Origin: CAUPWF01 sp963515125
GTDB lineage: Bacteria > Bacillota > Clostridia > Lachnospirales > Lachnospiraceae
Length of the DNA stretch: 64,000 nt
Assembly (NCBI GenBank): GCA_052116865.1
Contig: JBQKKG010000008.1
Location: 110,795-174,794 of the forward strand
Direction: 5' to 3'
The notes under the pieces are model-generated. The model searched no databases, had not been told where the DNA came from, and saw only the letters and a list, made by a program, of their open reading frames with translations. A program made the position numbers and the translations under genes. Shown here piece by piece: positions 53,173 to 61,046 of this stretch; positions within the stretch are counted from its first letter, which is position 1, and the number at the start of each line of letters is the position of its first letter.

Positions 53173-54933
53173 TTATTTAACCTTATCACTGACATCGAAA
53201 ACCTCATACAAATCGTTTGGTTTTAGCTTCAGCTTTGTGGATAAAAACTTCTCGACATCAAAGGCATTTTTCTTGTCAAAGTCGGATAGATACTTGTATT
53301 TTGGGTGGTTCGTAATATCGTATTTGTCACTGAAAAAAGGGCGAACACCTCTAAGTTGTAAGATGCATTTGCCACCGTCCATAACGGATAGTTCGTCCAT
53401 TGACATGAGTTCTTTTCCAAGCCGCTGATAGTTGATACCGTAACTGCGTTGGCTACCTCGAGTGTCGGAGGTATTGAACATATCAATGGTTTCTTTGCCG
53501 AGGGTTTCAGTCAAATCCTTGAGGGTGGTTTTTTCCTTGCCACCGAGGAAAATCATGCTGTCACAGTTGCCGATAATGGTATCGGAGTTGTCTTTGTAGA
53601 GTGCTTTTAACTGGCTCTGTGCCTGCAAAACAAGGCAAGCTGAGATTTCACGACTGCGAATGGTTGCCATGAGCTTCTCAAGGTTTGGTATCTGCCCGAT
53701 ATTGGCACACTCATCAATCAAACACCGCACATGAACAGGTAAGCGACCGCCGTACACATCATCTGCTTTATCACAAAGCAAGTTAAATAACTGCGTGTAG
53801 CACATGGATACAAGGAAATTGAATGTCGCATCGGTATCACTGATGATAATAAAGAGTGCTGTTTTCCTATCTCCGAGGGTATCCAGTTCCAGTTCATCAT
53901 AAGCGGTCAGCTCTCTAAGCTCTTTAATATCAAAGGGAGCGAGCCTTGCACCACAGCTAATTAAAATCGACTTCGCTGTTTTGCCTGCGGCTAATTTGTA
54001 CTTCTTATATTGCCTTACGGCAAAGTGCTGAGGGTCTTTTTCCTCGAGCCTATCAAACATCAAATCCACATTGTTCTTAAATTCCTCATCGTCCTCACGG
54101 ACTTCACTGGCATTGATAAACTCAATCAGCGTTGTGAAGTTCTGCTCATCTTCGGGGGCTTCATAATAGATATAGGCGATAAGGGCGGTGTAGAGCAGTG
54201 TTTCTGCTTTCACCCAAAAATCATCGCCTACCTTACCCTCGCCTTTGGTGTTGGCAATCAAGGTAGTAACGAGCTTTAAAATATCCTTTTCACTTTTGAT
54301 GTAGGCAAAAGGGTTATAGTGCATGGATTTCTTGAAATTGATAGTGTTGAGGATTTTCACCTTATAGCCCTCACGGAGCAGGAGCTTACCGCACTCAATG
54401 ACGATACTGCCCTTTGGGTCAGTTACTACATAGGAGCTGTGGCATTGCATGAGGTTTGGTTTGAGCCAAAATCTTGTTTTCCCACTGCCCGAACCGCCCA
54501 CAATCAGCACATTTTTATTTCGTGCCGTTTTTGGGTCTTTGGGGCGGTTGTTCATGGTCAGCCGTTCCGTTTGGGTGAGGATTACATTGTTTTGGAATGT
54601 GGGGTCTACATACGGCTCAATGTCTTTTGCGTTGCCCCACCTTGCAGAGCCATACTCCACACCTTTACGGTACTTTTTTGCATTTTTACTGCGAATATAG
54701 ATTATCAGCTTTAGTAATGCACTGATGGCAAGCCCGATGAGTAAGTCGGTGGGATAAAAGGACGGAAACGGTACTGCAAAAGCTCTCGATAAGCCCTCGC
54801 CCAAATTCAGTATCTTTTGCCCTAAATCAACACCGTTTGTGTGCCGCCATGCTTCAAGCAGCTTTGTAAACAGCAGCCCCAACACAAGGTAGGGAATGTT
54901 AAGGATAAGGAGCTTTTTCATCTTTTTACTCAT
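53173..54933 (-). CDS. virD4: VirD4/TraG-type coupling protein
   Basis: 586 residues. Two N-terminal TM segments (about 7-24 and 62-82), Walker A (VLIVGGSGSGKTRFW, near residue 150) and the TraG motif VRCLIDECANIGQIPNLEKL. Brings the relaxase-DNA complex to the secretion channel. The ATG at 54933 overlaps the PcfB stop. The last 78 codons (53173-53406) are repeated twice downstream, so the present 3' end was probably acquired with the cassette carrying DUF2971. Confidence 0.95.
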   Translation of the reverse strand: MSKKMKKLLILNIPYLVLGLLFTKLLEAWRHTNGVDLGQKILNLGEGLSRAFAVPFPSFYPTDLLIGLAISALLKLIIYIRSKNAKKYRKGVEYGSARWGNAKDIEPYVDPTFQNNVILTQTERLTMNNRPKDPKTARNKNVLIVGGSGSGKTRFWLKPNLMQCHSSYVVTDPKGSIVIECGKLLLREGYKVKILNTINFKKSMHYNPFAYIKSEKDILKLVTTLIANTKGEGKVGDDFWVKAETLLYTALIAYIYYEAPEDEQNFTTLIEFINASEVREDDEEFKNNVDLMFDRLEEKDPQHFAVRQYKKYKLAAGKTAKSILISCGARLAPFDIKELRELTAYDELELDTLGDRKTALFIIISDTDATFNFLVSMCYTQLFNLLCDKADDVYGGRLPVHVRCLIDECANIGQIPNLEKLMATIRSREISACLVLQAQSQLKALYKDNSDTIIGNCDSMIFLGGKEKTTLKDLTETLGKETIDMFNTSDTRGSQRSYGINYQRLGKELMSMDELSVMDGGKCILQLRGVRPFFSDKYDITNHPKYKYLSDFDKKNAFDVEKFLSTKLKLKPNDLYEVFDVSDKVK

Positions 54934-55406
54934 AGGCTCTGCTCCTTATTTTTATGTTTCACCTTATCCACAACGGTGTTTTTCACAATCTGAGCCAACT
55001 TTCTAAGCTCTGCAAGCACAGACGGTCTAGCCGCCTTTTTCACTATATCTGCGGTATATTCCTTAAAGGCATTGGTAATGGCATCGGCATCTTTGCCTTT
55101 GAAAAAGACCACATATTTCGGCGGTACTTCGTGCTTATCTTTCATAACAGCAAAGTCCACACCATACTTTTTTGCCACACGCTCAAAATCTTTGATGTTT
55201 TGGTCGGTGATTTCAATACTGTTCATACCTTGACCTTGCTCGGCAAGCTGTTTTACCGATTGTTTTCCCTGCGGGATATTGGGGTGGGCTTTTTTGTCTT
55301 TCAAATGTGCAAGCAGTTTTAGCATTGCTTTTTTCAGCTCTCTGCCTGTGAGCTTGCCTGCACTGATGACAAGGGCAACGGTTTTTTGTTCCACTTCTTC
55401 CTGCAT
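54930..55406 (-). CDS. PcfB family protein (DUF3801)
   Basis: 158 residues starting MQEEVEQKTVALVISAGKLT. The middle has DFERVAKKYGVDFAVMKD and PPKYVVFFKGKDADAITNAF, typical of PcfB, a relaxosome accessory protein in Gram-positive conjugation. AGGAGGG precedes the start. It overlaps virD4 by four bases, so the two are coupled. Confidence 0.88.
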   Translation of the reverse strand: MQEEVEQKTVALVISAGKLTGRELKKAMLKLLAHLKDKKAHPNIPQGKQSVKQLAEQGQGMNSIEITDQNIKDFERVAKKYGVDFAVMKDKHEVPPKYVVFFKGKDADAITNAFKEYTADIVKKAARPSVLAELRKLAQIVKNTVVDKVKHKNKEQSL

Positions 55407-55441
55407 GAAAAATCCCTCCTTTCACGGTTTTCCTACGGTCA

Positions 55442-55786
55442 TTATTCCTCTCTGCCTTGCCCCTTGACGGTTAAAATACCCTCAAGGGTAGTTGCGGTGA
55501 TATTCAGCCTTTGGGCGATAGCAATGTCATTTTTCACATTTTCATCTACGATACTGCCGCACACCACAAGCACTCTCGCACGGCGTAGCATATCCCTTGC
55601 CATATCAATTCCGTCCTTATGCTCCTGCGGCACTTCGTCACACAGGAACAGGGGAAGATAAAGTGGTGGACAAATTGGGGTGTAGCCTGCTTCATAGAGC
55701 TTTCTACAATAGTTAGCCGCCGTTTCGGTTACTTCAAATTCGTTATTGCTCCAAGCCGCGGTAATATAAGCCATTGGTTTTCTCAT
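55442..55786 (-). CDS. DUF7768 / nucleoside-deoxyribosyltransferase-like small protein
   Basis: 114 residues. The stretches AYITAAWSNNEFEVTETAA, ICPPLYLPLFLCDEVPQ and RARVLVVCGSIVDENV give the layout of small DUF7768/DUF4406-type proteins with a Rossmann-like fold. They are common in Tn1549-type elements, with unknown substrate. AGGAGAATCTC precedes the ATG. It lies between the DUF6017 gene (with a terminator) and PcfB. Confidence 0.75.
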   Translation of the reverse strand: MRKPMAYITAAWSNNEFEVTETAANYCRKLYEAGYTPICPPLYLPLFLCDEVPQEHKDGIDMARDMLRRARVLVVCGSIVDENVKNDIAIAQRLNITATTLEGILTVKGQGREE

Positions 55787-55816
55787 TTTGAGATTCTCCT
55801 TTCATTTTTTTTGCAT

Positions 55817-55856
55817 GAAAAAAGGCACTCTGCAAATTTCTTTACAAAGTGCCTTA
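55817..55856 (-). terminator. Intrinsic terminator after the DUF6017 gene
   Basis: AAGGCACT and AGTGCCTT pair on the minus strand with TTTTTT following, starting at the stop codon of the DUF6017 gene. The DUF7768 start is 31 bases further on. Confidence 0.85.
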
Positions 55857-56744
55857 ACGGTTAGGACTGTATAAATCGTGATTGACTAAAGCGGAGTAGT
55901 AGTTATCTATGGTAGATGGCGCATTAAAAAGGGTTGCAAGCAAATACCGCTTGATGTTCCGCACATAGGTGGTATTTTTATTTAAGCAGTCAAACACATA
56001 CTCAATGTGGGACGAGGTAATTCTCAGCATCTTGTCTTTCACAAGCCTTGCAGGGTAATCATCACCGGCAATGTTTATGGTGTCCTTTTTAGAACACAGG
56101 GTTTCGATGATGATATCGGCTATTTCATCTAAACGCTCACGCATACCGATACCGCCGTGCTGCTTAAAATGCCTGTATTCAATATTCTCATAGACCATTT
56201 CTTTTACTTCTTCGTAAGTTTCACATCCTATCTCATCATATCCCGTTTTCTTGCTCCCGTAGGGATTTGATTGATAAGGATTTGATGTTTCAGTAATGAA
56301 TAAATCTTTTTTTGATTTATCAATAGTTTGTAGATAAGTATTTAATTGGTGGGGTTCTTCCTGTATTGGCATAGCCTGTATTGGATTTTCCAGTATAGGG
56401 CTTTCCTGTGCAGGCAAGCCCTCGGCAGGGAATGTGTCACCGCCCATGTTTTGAGGATACTCACGGATTGTATATTCCGTAGTGGTGAGCTGTCCTCGGT
56501 CATTTCTGACACGCTGACGGTGCATATATCCTGTGGTTTCAAGCTCCTTAATCGCCCCGTTAATACTGTCTATGCCGTCTTTGCAGATATAGGCAAGCCC
56601 CTTTACGGTGTAATCCCAATCCTCGGGGAGCGACAGCATAAGGGATAACAAGCCTTTTGCTTTGAGCGACAAGCCTTTATTGCGTAAATGGTGGTTTGCC
56701 ATGACGGTGTAATCCTTTGTTTTTTCTATTCTGCACACAGCCAT
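55854..56744 (-). CDS. Replication initiator / DUF6017 HTH protein
   Basis: 296 residues. The N-terminal winged helix-turn-helix (about 10-95, with NHHLRNKGLSLKAKGLLSLM and DWDYTVKGLAYICKDGIDSI) is of the HTH_36/RepA-N type; the C-terminal half matches DUF6017 (HIEYVFDCLNKNTTYVRNIK). It stands directly after ParB, as in plasmid-like replication cassettes of ICEs, and probably starts replication of the excised circle. Confidence 0.85.
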   Translation of the reverse strand: MAVCRIEKTKDYTVMANHHLRNKGLSLKAKGLLSLMLSLPEDWDYTVKGLAYICKDGIDSINGAIKELETTGYMHRQRVRNDRGQLTTTEYTIREYPQNMGGDTFPAEGLPAQESPILENPIQAMPIQEEPHQLNTYLQTIDKSKKDLFITETSNPYQSNPYGSKKTGYDEIGCETYEEVKEMVYENIEYRHFKQHGGIGMRERLDEIADIIIETLCSKKDTINIAGDDYPARLVKDKMLRITSSHIEYVFDCLNKNTTYVRNIKRYLLATLFNAPSTIDNYYSALVNHDLYSPNR

Positions 56745-56774
56745 TTCCTCACTTCCTTTCAGTGCTGTTTTGCC

Positions 56775-57701
56775 TTATCGCTCTTGGCTTTGAGTACGTT
56801 TTTTATGCCATGTTTCCAATAGTTTAAGTATGGTTTCTTCCATTTTCTGCGGTGTATAGGACTTGGGGAAATACTTACGGAGCTTATCGCTTGTAAGCGT
56901 TACCTTGTCGAGTTCGCCTTTCTTTTCTTCGCTCATAATGGCACACATGGCTTCAAGGGTGCATTTGCCCTCGGCACTAAACTTTTTAAGCCGCTGTGCC
57001 TGCGAAAGAGAGGGGGTTGCCTGTTCCATATCCATTGATTCAAGTAAATTTGTTTGTTCCTCGGGCTTTAGGTAGGACAGCTCCACAGCAGGGTTAAAGG
57101 CGATTTTCTTATCATCTACCATGTCTAAAAGCTCGGGGATAAGCTCGGTAAGACGGATATAACGGTGTATTTGCCGCTGACTATCGGGAGCATTTTTCGC
57201 AAGTTCTTCCACACTCCACAACTTCTCGCCAACTTGGCGAGAAGTTAAATCGGAACGCTCTCCCTGCCTTTTAATAGCATCTAATTTCAGCTTATATGCA
57301 AAGGCTCGTTCACTTGGAAGGATATTTTCTCTTTGCAGATTGCTGTCCACCATAATAATAGTGGCGGCATCATCGTCAAGGTTACGGACAAGGACGGGCA
57401 TAGTTTCAAGCCCTGCCAGTTCACTTGCCCTGTGCCTACGGTGTCCTGCTACAAGTTCATAGCCGCCATCGTCACGGGGACGGGCGATTGCAGGAACAAG
57501 CACACCATATTCCTTGATACTCTCGGCGGTGTCTGCCATTGCTTCATCGTCTTTTACCTTAAATGGGTGGTCTTTGAACGGAAACAGCGATGTCAAGGGT
57601 ATCTCTATGACCTTTTCTCTGCCTGCATCGGCTCGACTTTCCTCGGTGGAAAACAAATCATCTACCGATGTCAGATTTATGTTTTTGGCGGAGCTTTTCA
57701 A
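56775..57701 (-). CDS. parB: ParB-like partition protein
   Basis: 308 residues from TTG 57701, AAAGGAGG nine bases upstream. ParB/Srx domain with GYELVAGHRRHRASELAGL and the NLQRENI motif, followed by the helix-turn-helix part. Binds centromere-like sites and works with ParA. The start overlaps the end of parA by 44 bases. Confidence 0.93.
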   Translation of the reverse strand: MKSSAKNINLTSVDDLFSTEESRADAGREKVIEIPLTSLFPFKDHPFKVKDDEAMADTAESIKEYGVLVPAIARPRDDGGYELVAGHRRHRASELAGLETMPVLVRNLDDDAATIIMVDSNLQRENILPSERAFAYKLKLDAIKRQGERSDLTSRQVGEKLWSVEELAKNAPDSQRQIHRYIRLTELIPELLDMVDDKKIAFNPAVELSYLKPEEQTNLLESMDMEQATPSLSQAQRLKKFSAEGKCTLEAMCAIMSEEKKGELDKVTLTSDKLRKYFPKSYTPQKMEETILKLLETWHKKRTQSQER

Positions 57702-58479
57702 TTTTCAACACCTCCTTTGTCAGTTCTCGGTAACTCTCGGCAACTTTGCCTTTGGGGTCATGGGCAAAAATACTTTTGCCCTCGGCACTAATTTCGGCGG
57801 CTCGTACTGAGTGGGGAATGTCCGTAGCGAACACCTTGATTTTACCGCCATAGGTATCACGGAGCAGGGTGCTAATGTCCTTTGCAAAGTTGGTACGGTT
57901 ATCCACCATAGTCAGCAGAATACCGTCTATTTGCAGTTTGGGGTTAATCTGCTTGCGTACCTTGTTTATAGTCTGTAAAAGCTGCTCTAAGCCCTTTGCC
58001 GGGAGGTATTGAGCCTGCACGGGGATAATCACGCTGTCTGCCGCCGCCAGTGCATTGACGGTCAGCATACCAAGTGAGGGCTGCGTATCAAGCAGGATAT
58101 ATTGATAGTCCTTTTTCACCGTATCAAGGTACTGCTTCAAAATGGTTTCTCTACTCATAGCGTTGATGAGAGATACCTCCATGCCTGATAGCTCAATGTT
58201 GGCAGGGAGCAAGTCCACACCCTCGGGGTGAGAAATGATACCCTCTTTATGCTCTATGGGGCTGTCGGTGATTACCTTACCCATAACCGTTGCAAGGGTA
58301 GTGGGGATATTGTCGGGCTGTGCGTGTCCTAAACTGATAGACAGTGAGCCTTGAGGGTCACTATCCACGATTAAAACCTTTTTGCCCTCCTGTGCCAGTC
58401 CTATGCCTAAGTTGGCACAAGTGGTTGTTTTGCCGACACCGCCTTTCTGCATGGCAATGGCGATTACTTTTGCGTTCAA
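57658..58479 (-). CDS. parA: ParA-type partition ATPase
   Basis: 273 residues from TTG 58479 behind AAAGGAGG. Deviant Walker A (MQKGGVGKTTTCANLGIG), Walker A' IVDSDPQGS and ILLDTQPSLGML. Segregates or stabilises the circular element together with ParB. First gene of the long minus-strand backbone; a terminator separates it from the gene at 58563. Confidence 0.95.
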   Translation of the reverse strand: MNAKVIAIAMQKGGVGKTTTCANLGIGLAQEGKKVLIVDSDPQGSLSISLGHAQPDNIPTTLATVMGKVITDSPIEHKEGIISHPEGVDLLPANIELSGMEVSLINAMSRETILKQYLDTVKKDYQYILLDTQPSLGMLTVNALAAADSVIIPVQAQYLPAKGLEQLLQTINKVRKQINPKLQIDGILLTMVDNRTNFAKDISTLLRDTYGGKIKVFATDIPHSVRAAEISAEGKSIFAHDPKGKVAESYRELTKEVLKIEKLRQKHKSDIGR

Positions 58480-58508
58480 CTTTTGTTCCTCCTTTCGAAT
58501 TTGGGCAT

Positions 58509-58540
58509 GAAAAATGCTCCTTACAAAATGTAAAGAGCAA
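58509..58540 (-). terminator. Intrinsic terminator between the RlmD-C-like gene and parA
   Basis: GCTCTTTACA and TGTAAGGAGC pair around TTT on the minus strand and are followed by ATTTTT. It would stop transcription entering from the attR side, or in the circle from the recombinase gene, before parA. Confidence 0.8.
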
Positions 58541-58562
58541 TTTCATATTTGTGTTTAGTTTT

Positions 58563-58853
58563 CTATATTACTTGAAAATAAGTAAGAGCATCTTTGATAG
58601 CATCTACTTGAATAGGAGTGGGGTGCTTTCTCGGCTGTTTTAATGTTTCTACTGCATTAGGAGCATCGTACATGGGTAAACCTAAATCTCGCTTGACCTC
58701 AGCAATGTATGCTGTGTGTACTTTAAAGCTGTATTTTTCAAGGATATATTCCTTTATCAGCTTGTAAGTAATTCTCTGTTTTGGCTTGTATGCCTCTGCT
58801 TTTTCAATTATACTATTAAGTGGTATCATACCAACGCTGTTTCCAAAGTCCAC
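58563..58853 (-). CDS. Stand-alone RlmD/RumA C-terminal-type domain at the right end of the element
   Basis: 96 codons from GTG 58853. The sequence (TYKLIKEYILEKYSFKVHTA, YIAEVKRDLGLPMYDAPNAV, AIKDALTYFQVI) is clearly related to the chromosomal RlmD C-terminal extension at 58918-59211 (TYSEIKDYVLKEHGLKVTNL, YISQIKRKCGL, AIVDALKHFGMI). The frame is open upstream to attR, and in the excised circle it joins the recombinase frame in phase. So it may be the end of the recombinase in the circle and a separate small protein or silent frame when integrated. No ribosome binding site is evident at GTG 58853. Confidence 0.75.
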   Translation of the reverse strand: MDFGNSVGMIPLNSIIEKAEAYKPKQRITYKLIKEYILEKYSFKVHTAYIAEVKRDLGLPMYDAPNAVETLKQPRKHPTPIQVDAIKDALTYFQVI

Positions 58854-58917
58854 AGATACATTGATATAGCTGTCTGGAGCTTTGTGGGTTTTTGGTAATA
58901 CCGTTGAGACCGTGGTT

Positions 58918-58928
58918 CTTTTGTCCCA
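58918..58928. other. attR core of the element
   Basis: CTTTTGTCCCA, identical to 17734-17744. Element-side sequence just left of it encodes TVETVV on the plus strand, like the target protein around the core, so the circular attP closely resembles attB. Confidence 0.85.
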
Positions 58929-59211
58929 ACAAAAACCTAGCGATCGAATTGAAGTAGATTTGGACTTGGACGAGCTGGATGTGACAAGTGTGGAGGTGAA
59001 AGCTACTTATTCTGAGATTAAGGATTATGTGTTGAAAGAGCATGGATTGAAGGTTACTAATCTTTATATTTCACAGATAAAAAGAAAATGTGGGTTAGAG
59101 GTTGGGGAGAATTACAATCTTGCGAAGTCAGAAGATGCTAAGCAACCGAATTGTCCGGAAGAGAAAGAAAAGGCGATTGTGGATGCGTTGAAGCATTTTG
59201 GGATGATTTAG
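58918..59211 (+). pseudogene. Displaced C-terminal extension of the interrupted rlmD-like gene
   Basis: 97 codons continuing LLSQQKPSDRIEVDLDLDEL and ending VDALKHFGMI. This is the extension typical of clostridial RlmD proteins. It has no start codon with a ribosome binding site of its own. Joined to 16480-17733 it is in frame, which proves the insertion site. Confidence 0.88.
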
Positions 59212-59589
59212 GCTTCGTTGGGAGGTATTATATAAAGAATGTCATTAACTTAAGGGTTAAAGGAACTTGAAGCTCATTTCTTTATGGTTCTTGTTTTTGG
59301 GTTTGTTAATATGGGAATTGTGAAAAAGGGAGAAAATTTTGGCTGAGAAAGAAAGTTAAACACCGAGGGTTTAGTAGTAAATGCTGCATGATATTTAAGT
59401 ATTATGATACTTATAAAGAGGAAAAATTAATGGATTAGGAAAAGGAATAGTGAATATTATGGCAGGATTATTTGGAAGATTATTTTATTTTAATCATGAT
59501 GAAAAATGGATATATTAGAAAAAGTAGCAGAGTTTACAACATTTGCAAGTATTATGAGTGACGTTGTAAAAACAGACAGAGTTAAAGCA

Positions 59590-60178
59590 GTTGAAACAAC
59601 GCTATACCTATAATGGCAAGCAATACTAAATTCCGGAACTAAAGAAATTTGTGAGTTTTGAAGGTGCCAGAAATATCTTTGGTTCACTGGTGGTAACCAC
59701 TAAAACAGGAATTCCTTTTAAGGTTGTATTTGTACGAAACCGCATTAGGAAAAGTAAGTGTTTGTATGTCTTGTGCACTGATATTTCACTGGAAGATGCA
59801 GAAATCGTACGGATTTATGGGAATAGATGGTCGATCGAATGTTTTTTTAATCATCTAAATCCTTTTTGTAGTTAGACACTGAGCTTCAGAGCCATAATTA
59901 TGGGGCAATGGTAAACCTTACTACCATTGTATTCTCAAGATATATCGTTCTGGAGTGAATTCGTCGTAATTATAACGATCAGAAAACGTATGGCGAATTA
60001 TTTTTTCATGTTCTACGAAGATATTCAGGACATGGATTTATCCAATGCTCTTCAAAGCCTGATGGCTCTTGATTGGCGGCTTTTCGTTTTTATAATGCTT
60101 ATGTCATACAAGAATTTAAAAAACTTAACGGCAAGTTGCACAAGCTATTATTTTTATAAAATACTGCCTATTGGATAA
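59590..60178 (+). pseudogene. Decayed IS4-type DDE transposase
   Basis: Several frame-broken pieces of one transposase: SFEGARNIFGSLVVTTKTGI, then DAEIVRIYGNRWSIECFF (59810-59860) and FFMFYEDIQDMDLSNALQSL (about 60000-60070). The GNRWSIE-type motif places it near the IS4 group. Internal stops and frame changes exclude activity, and no inverted repeats are evident. Bases 59212-59589 hold no recognisable gene, only short AT-rich open frames. Confidence 0.7.
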
Positions 60179-60256
60179 TTCTGGATTCATATGGTCTACG
60201 GAGCGTGGATTATATTTTGAGATACATTGTTTTATACTAAAGTCGAGGTGAAAACA

Positions 60257-60535
60257 ATGGATATAAAAAGGAAAAAAGAGCTTTTAGAAGCCTATAAAAA
60301 CAGACATCCTGAAATGGGCGTAATATCTTACCGTTGTAGAGAAACTGGCGAGGTATTATTGGGTATTTCCAAAGATACAAAATCAGACTTTAACAGCACT
60401 AATATGAAATTGGCAGCCAACTGGCATCCTAATAAACGATTACAGGAACTCTGGAACAAATATGGCTCTGAAGGATTTGAACTATCAGTTATTAAAGTGT
60501 TAAAGTATGATGACAGAACAAAGTCCAACTTGTAG
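60257..60535 (+). CDS. Truncated GIY-YIG nuclease family protein
   Basis: 92 residues from ATG 60257, GAGGTG upstream. MDIKRKKELLEAYKNRHPEM, GVISYRCRETGEVLLGISKD and HPNKRLQELWNKYGSEGF match small GIY-YIG-like proteins often found near resistance genes in Firmicutes. The usual C-terminal region of about 25 residues after VIKVLKYDD is replaced by RTKSNL and a stop, so it is probably truncated. Role unknown. Confidence 0.65.
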   Translation: MDIKRKKELLEAYKNRHPEMGVISYRCRETGEVLLGISKDTKSDFNSTNMKLAANWHPNKRLQELWNKYGSEGFELSVIKVLKYDDRTKSNL

Positions 60536-60689
60536 GTTTCCTATAACTACCGGTGGCAAACTATTTGTTTATTGTATTAAGCATGGCTTATCGGTATATT
60601 CAGGTAATCTATAATTAAATCAATATTATCTTACTGGGATGTATATGTTTGTTGTACTGTCAGTGGCTTTTTTCAATTTTAAACGTTGT

Positions 60690-60704
60690 TTAAAACAACT
60701 TATT
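60690..60704. promoter_or_regulatory. Palindrome in the mef promoter region
   Basis: GTTGTTT-A-AAACAAC is a perfect odd palindrome about 50 bases before the leader peptide, followed by a TAAAAT box. It is a possible operator or part of the promoter. Confidence 0.3.
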
Positions 60705-60753
60705 GTGTTAAAATATATGTGATACAAATAAGAGTTTAGGAGGAACCGAAACT

Positions 60754-60780
60754 ATGACAGCCTCAATGCGTTTAAGATAA
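60754..60780 (+). CDS. mef leader peptide MTASMRLR
   Basis: AGGAGGA followed by ATG 60754 encodes M-T-A-S-M-R-L-R and stops. This is the leader known upstream of mef(E), whose R-L-R end arrests ribosomes carrying a macrolide and so prevents termination in the following leader region. Confidence 0.9.
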   Translation: MTASMRLR

Positions 60781-60788
60781 GCTGGCAA

Positions 60789-60828
60789 TAAAAAAAGCAG
60801 AATCTATCCCCGATGATAGGCTTTTTTG
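60789..60828 (+). terminator. First attenuator hairpin of mef
   Basis: AAAAAAGC with GCTTTTTT and an inner CTATC/GATAG, starting nine bases after the leader stop. Same plan as the hairpin at 23793-23831 inside the element. Confidence 0.75.
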
Positions 60829-60939
60829 TTGTGTTATTTATACGATATTGAGCATTCATTAGTTACGGTGAAATATAAACTATTTAACTATACCTTTATT
60901 TAACTATGTCTTTAATATGAATGTTTCCAAATTGTATGT

Positions 60940-60983
60940 ATGCAGACCAAAAGCCACATTGTGGATTTAGGCCTGCATTTTTT
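60940..60983 (+). terminator. Second attenuator hairpin of mef
   Basis: ATGCAG and CTGCAT close a structure with inner CCACA/TGTGG, then TTTTTTATTG. Counterpart of 23666-23709. It lies 63 bases before the mef start. Confidence 0.7.
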
Positions 60984-61046
60984 ATTGCCTAGAATGCTAT
61001 TCAAAATAGAAATTCAAGCAAAAATATATTGCAGGAGATAATATAA

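Larger units (their letters stand above)
17734..58928. mobile_element. Tn1549-type integrative conjugative element, about 41.2 kb, inserted in an rlmD-like gene
   Basis: The boundaries are set by the shared core CTTTTGTCCCA at 17734 and 58918. Sequence left of the first core and right of the second join in frame to give an uninterrupted RlmD-like gene. The contents are a large serine recombinase, a sigma-like factor, a resistance cargo zone, an XRE regulator, a MobA-type relaxase with MobC, a type IV secretion set (VirB4, PrgI, TrbL-like, VirD4, CHAP hydrolase), TopB, ParA and ParB. The backbone gene order matches the Tn1549/CTn family. Backbone genes are visibly more GC-rich than both the flanks and the inserted accessory genes. 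Confidence 0.93.

Noticed and set aside
49753..53406. Group II intron or IStron as cause of the virD4 interruptions
   Set aside because: No reverse transcriptase, no intron-like ends and no structured RNA are evident; the duplicated gene ends fit gene-end-replacing insertion better.
58882..59211. Independent gene starting at TTG 58882 on the right side of the element
   Set aside because: No ribosome binding site. The conserved part begins at the core, and joins in frame with the left-hand rlmD-like gene, so it is the displaced end of that gene.
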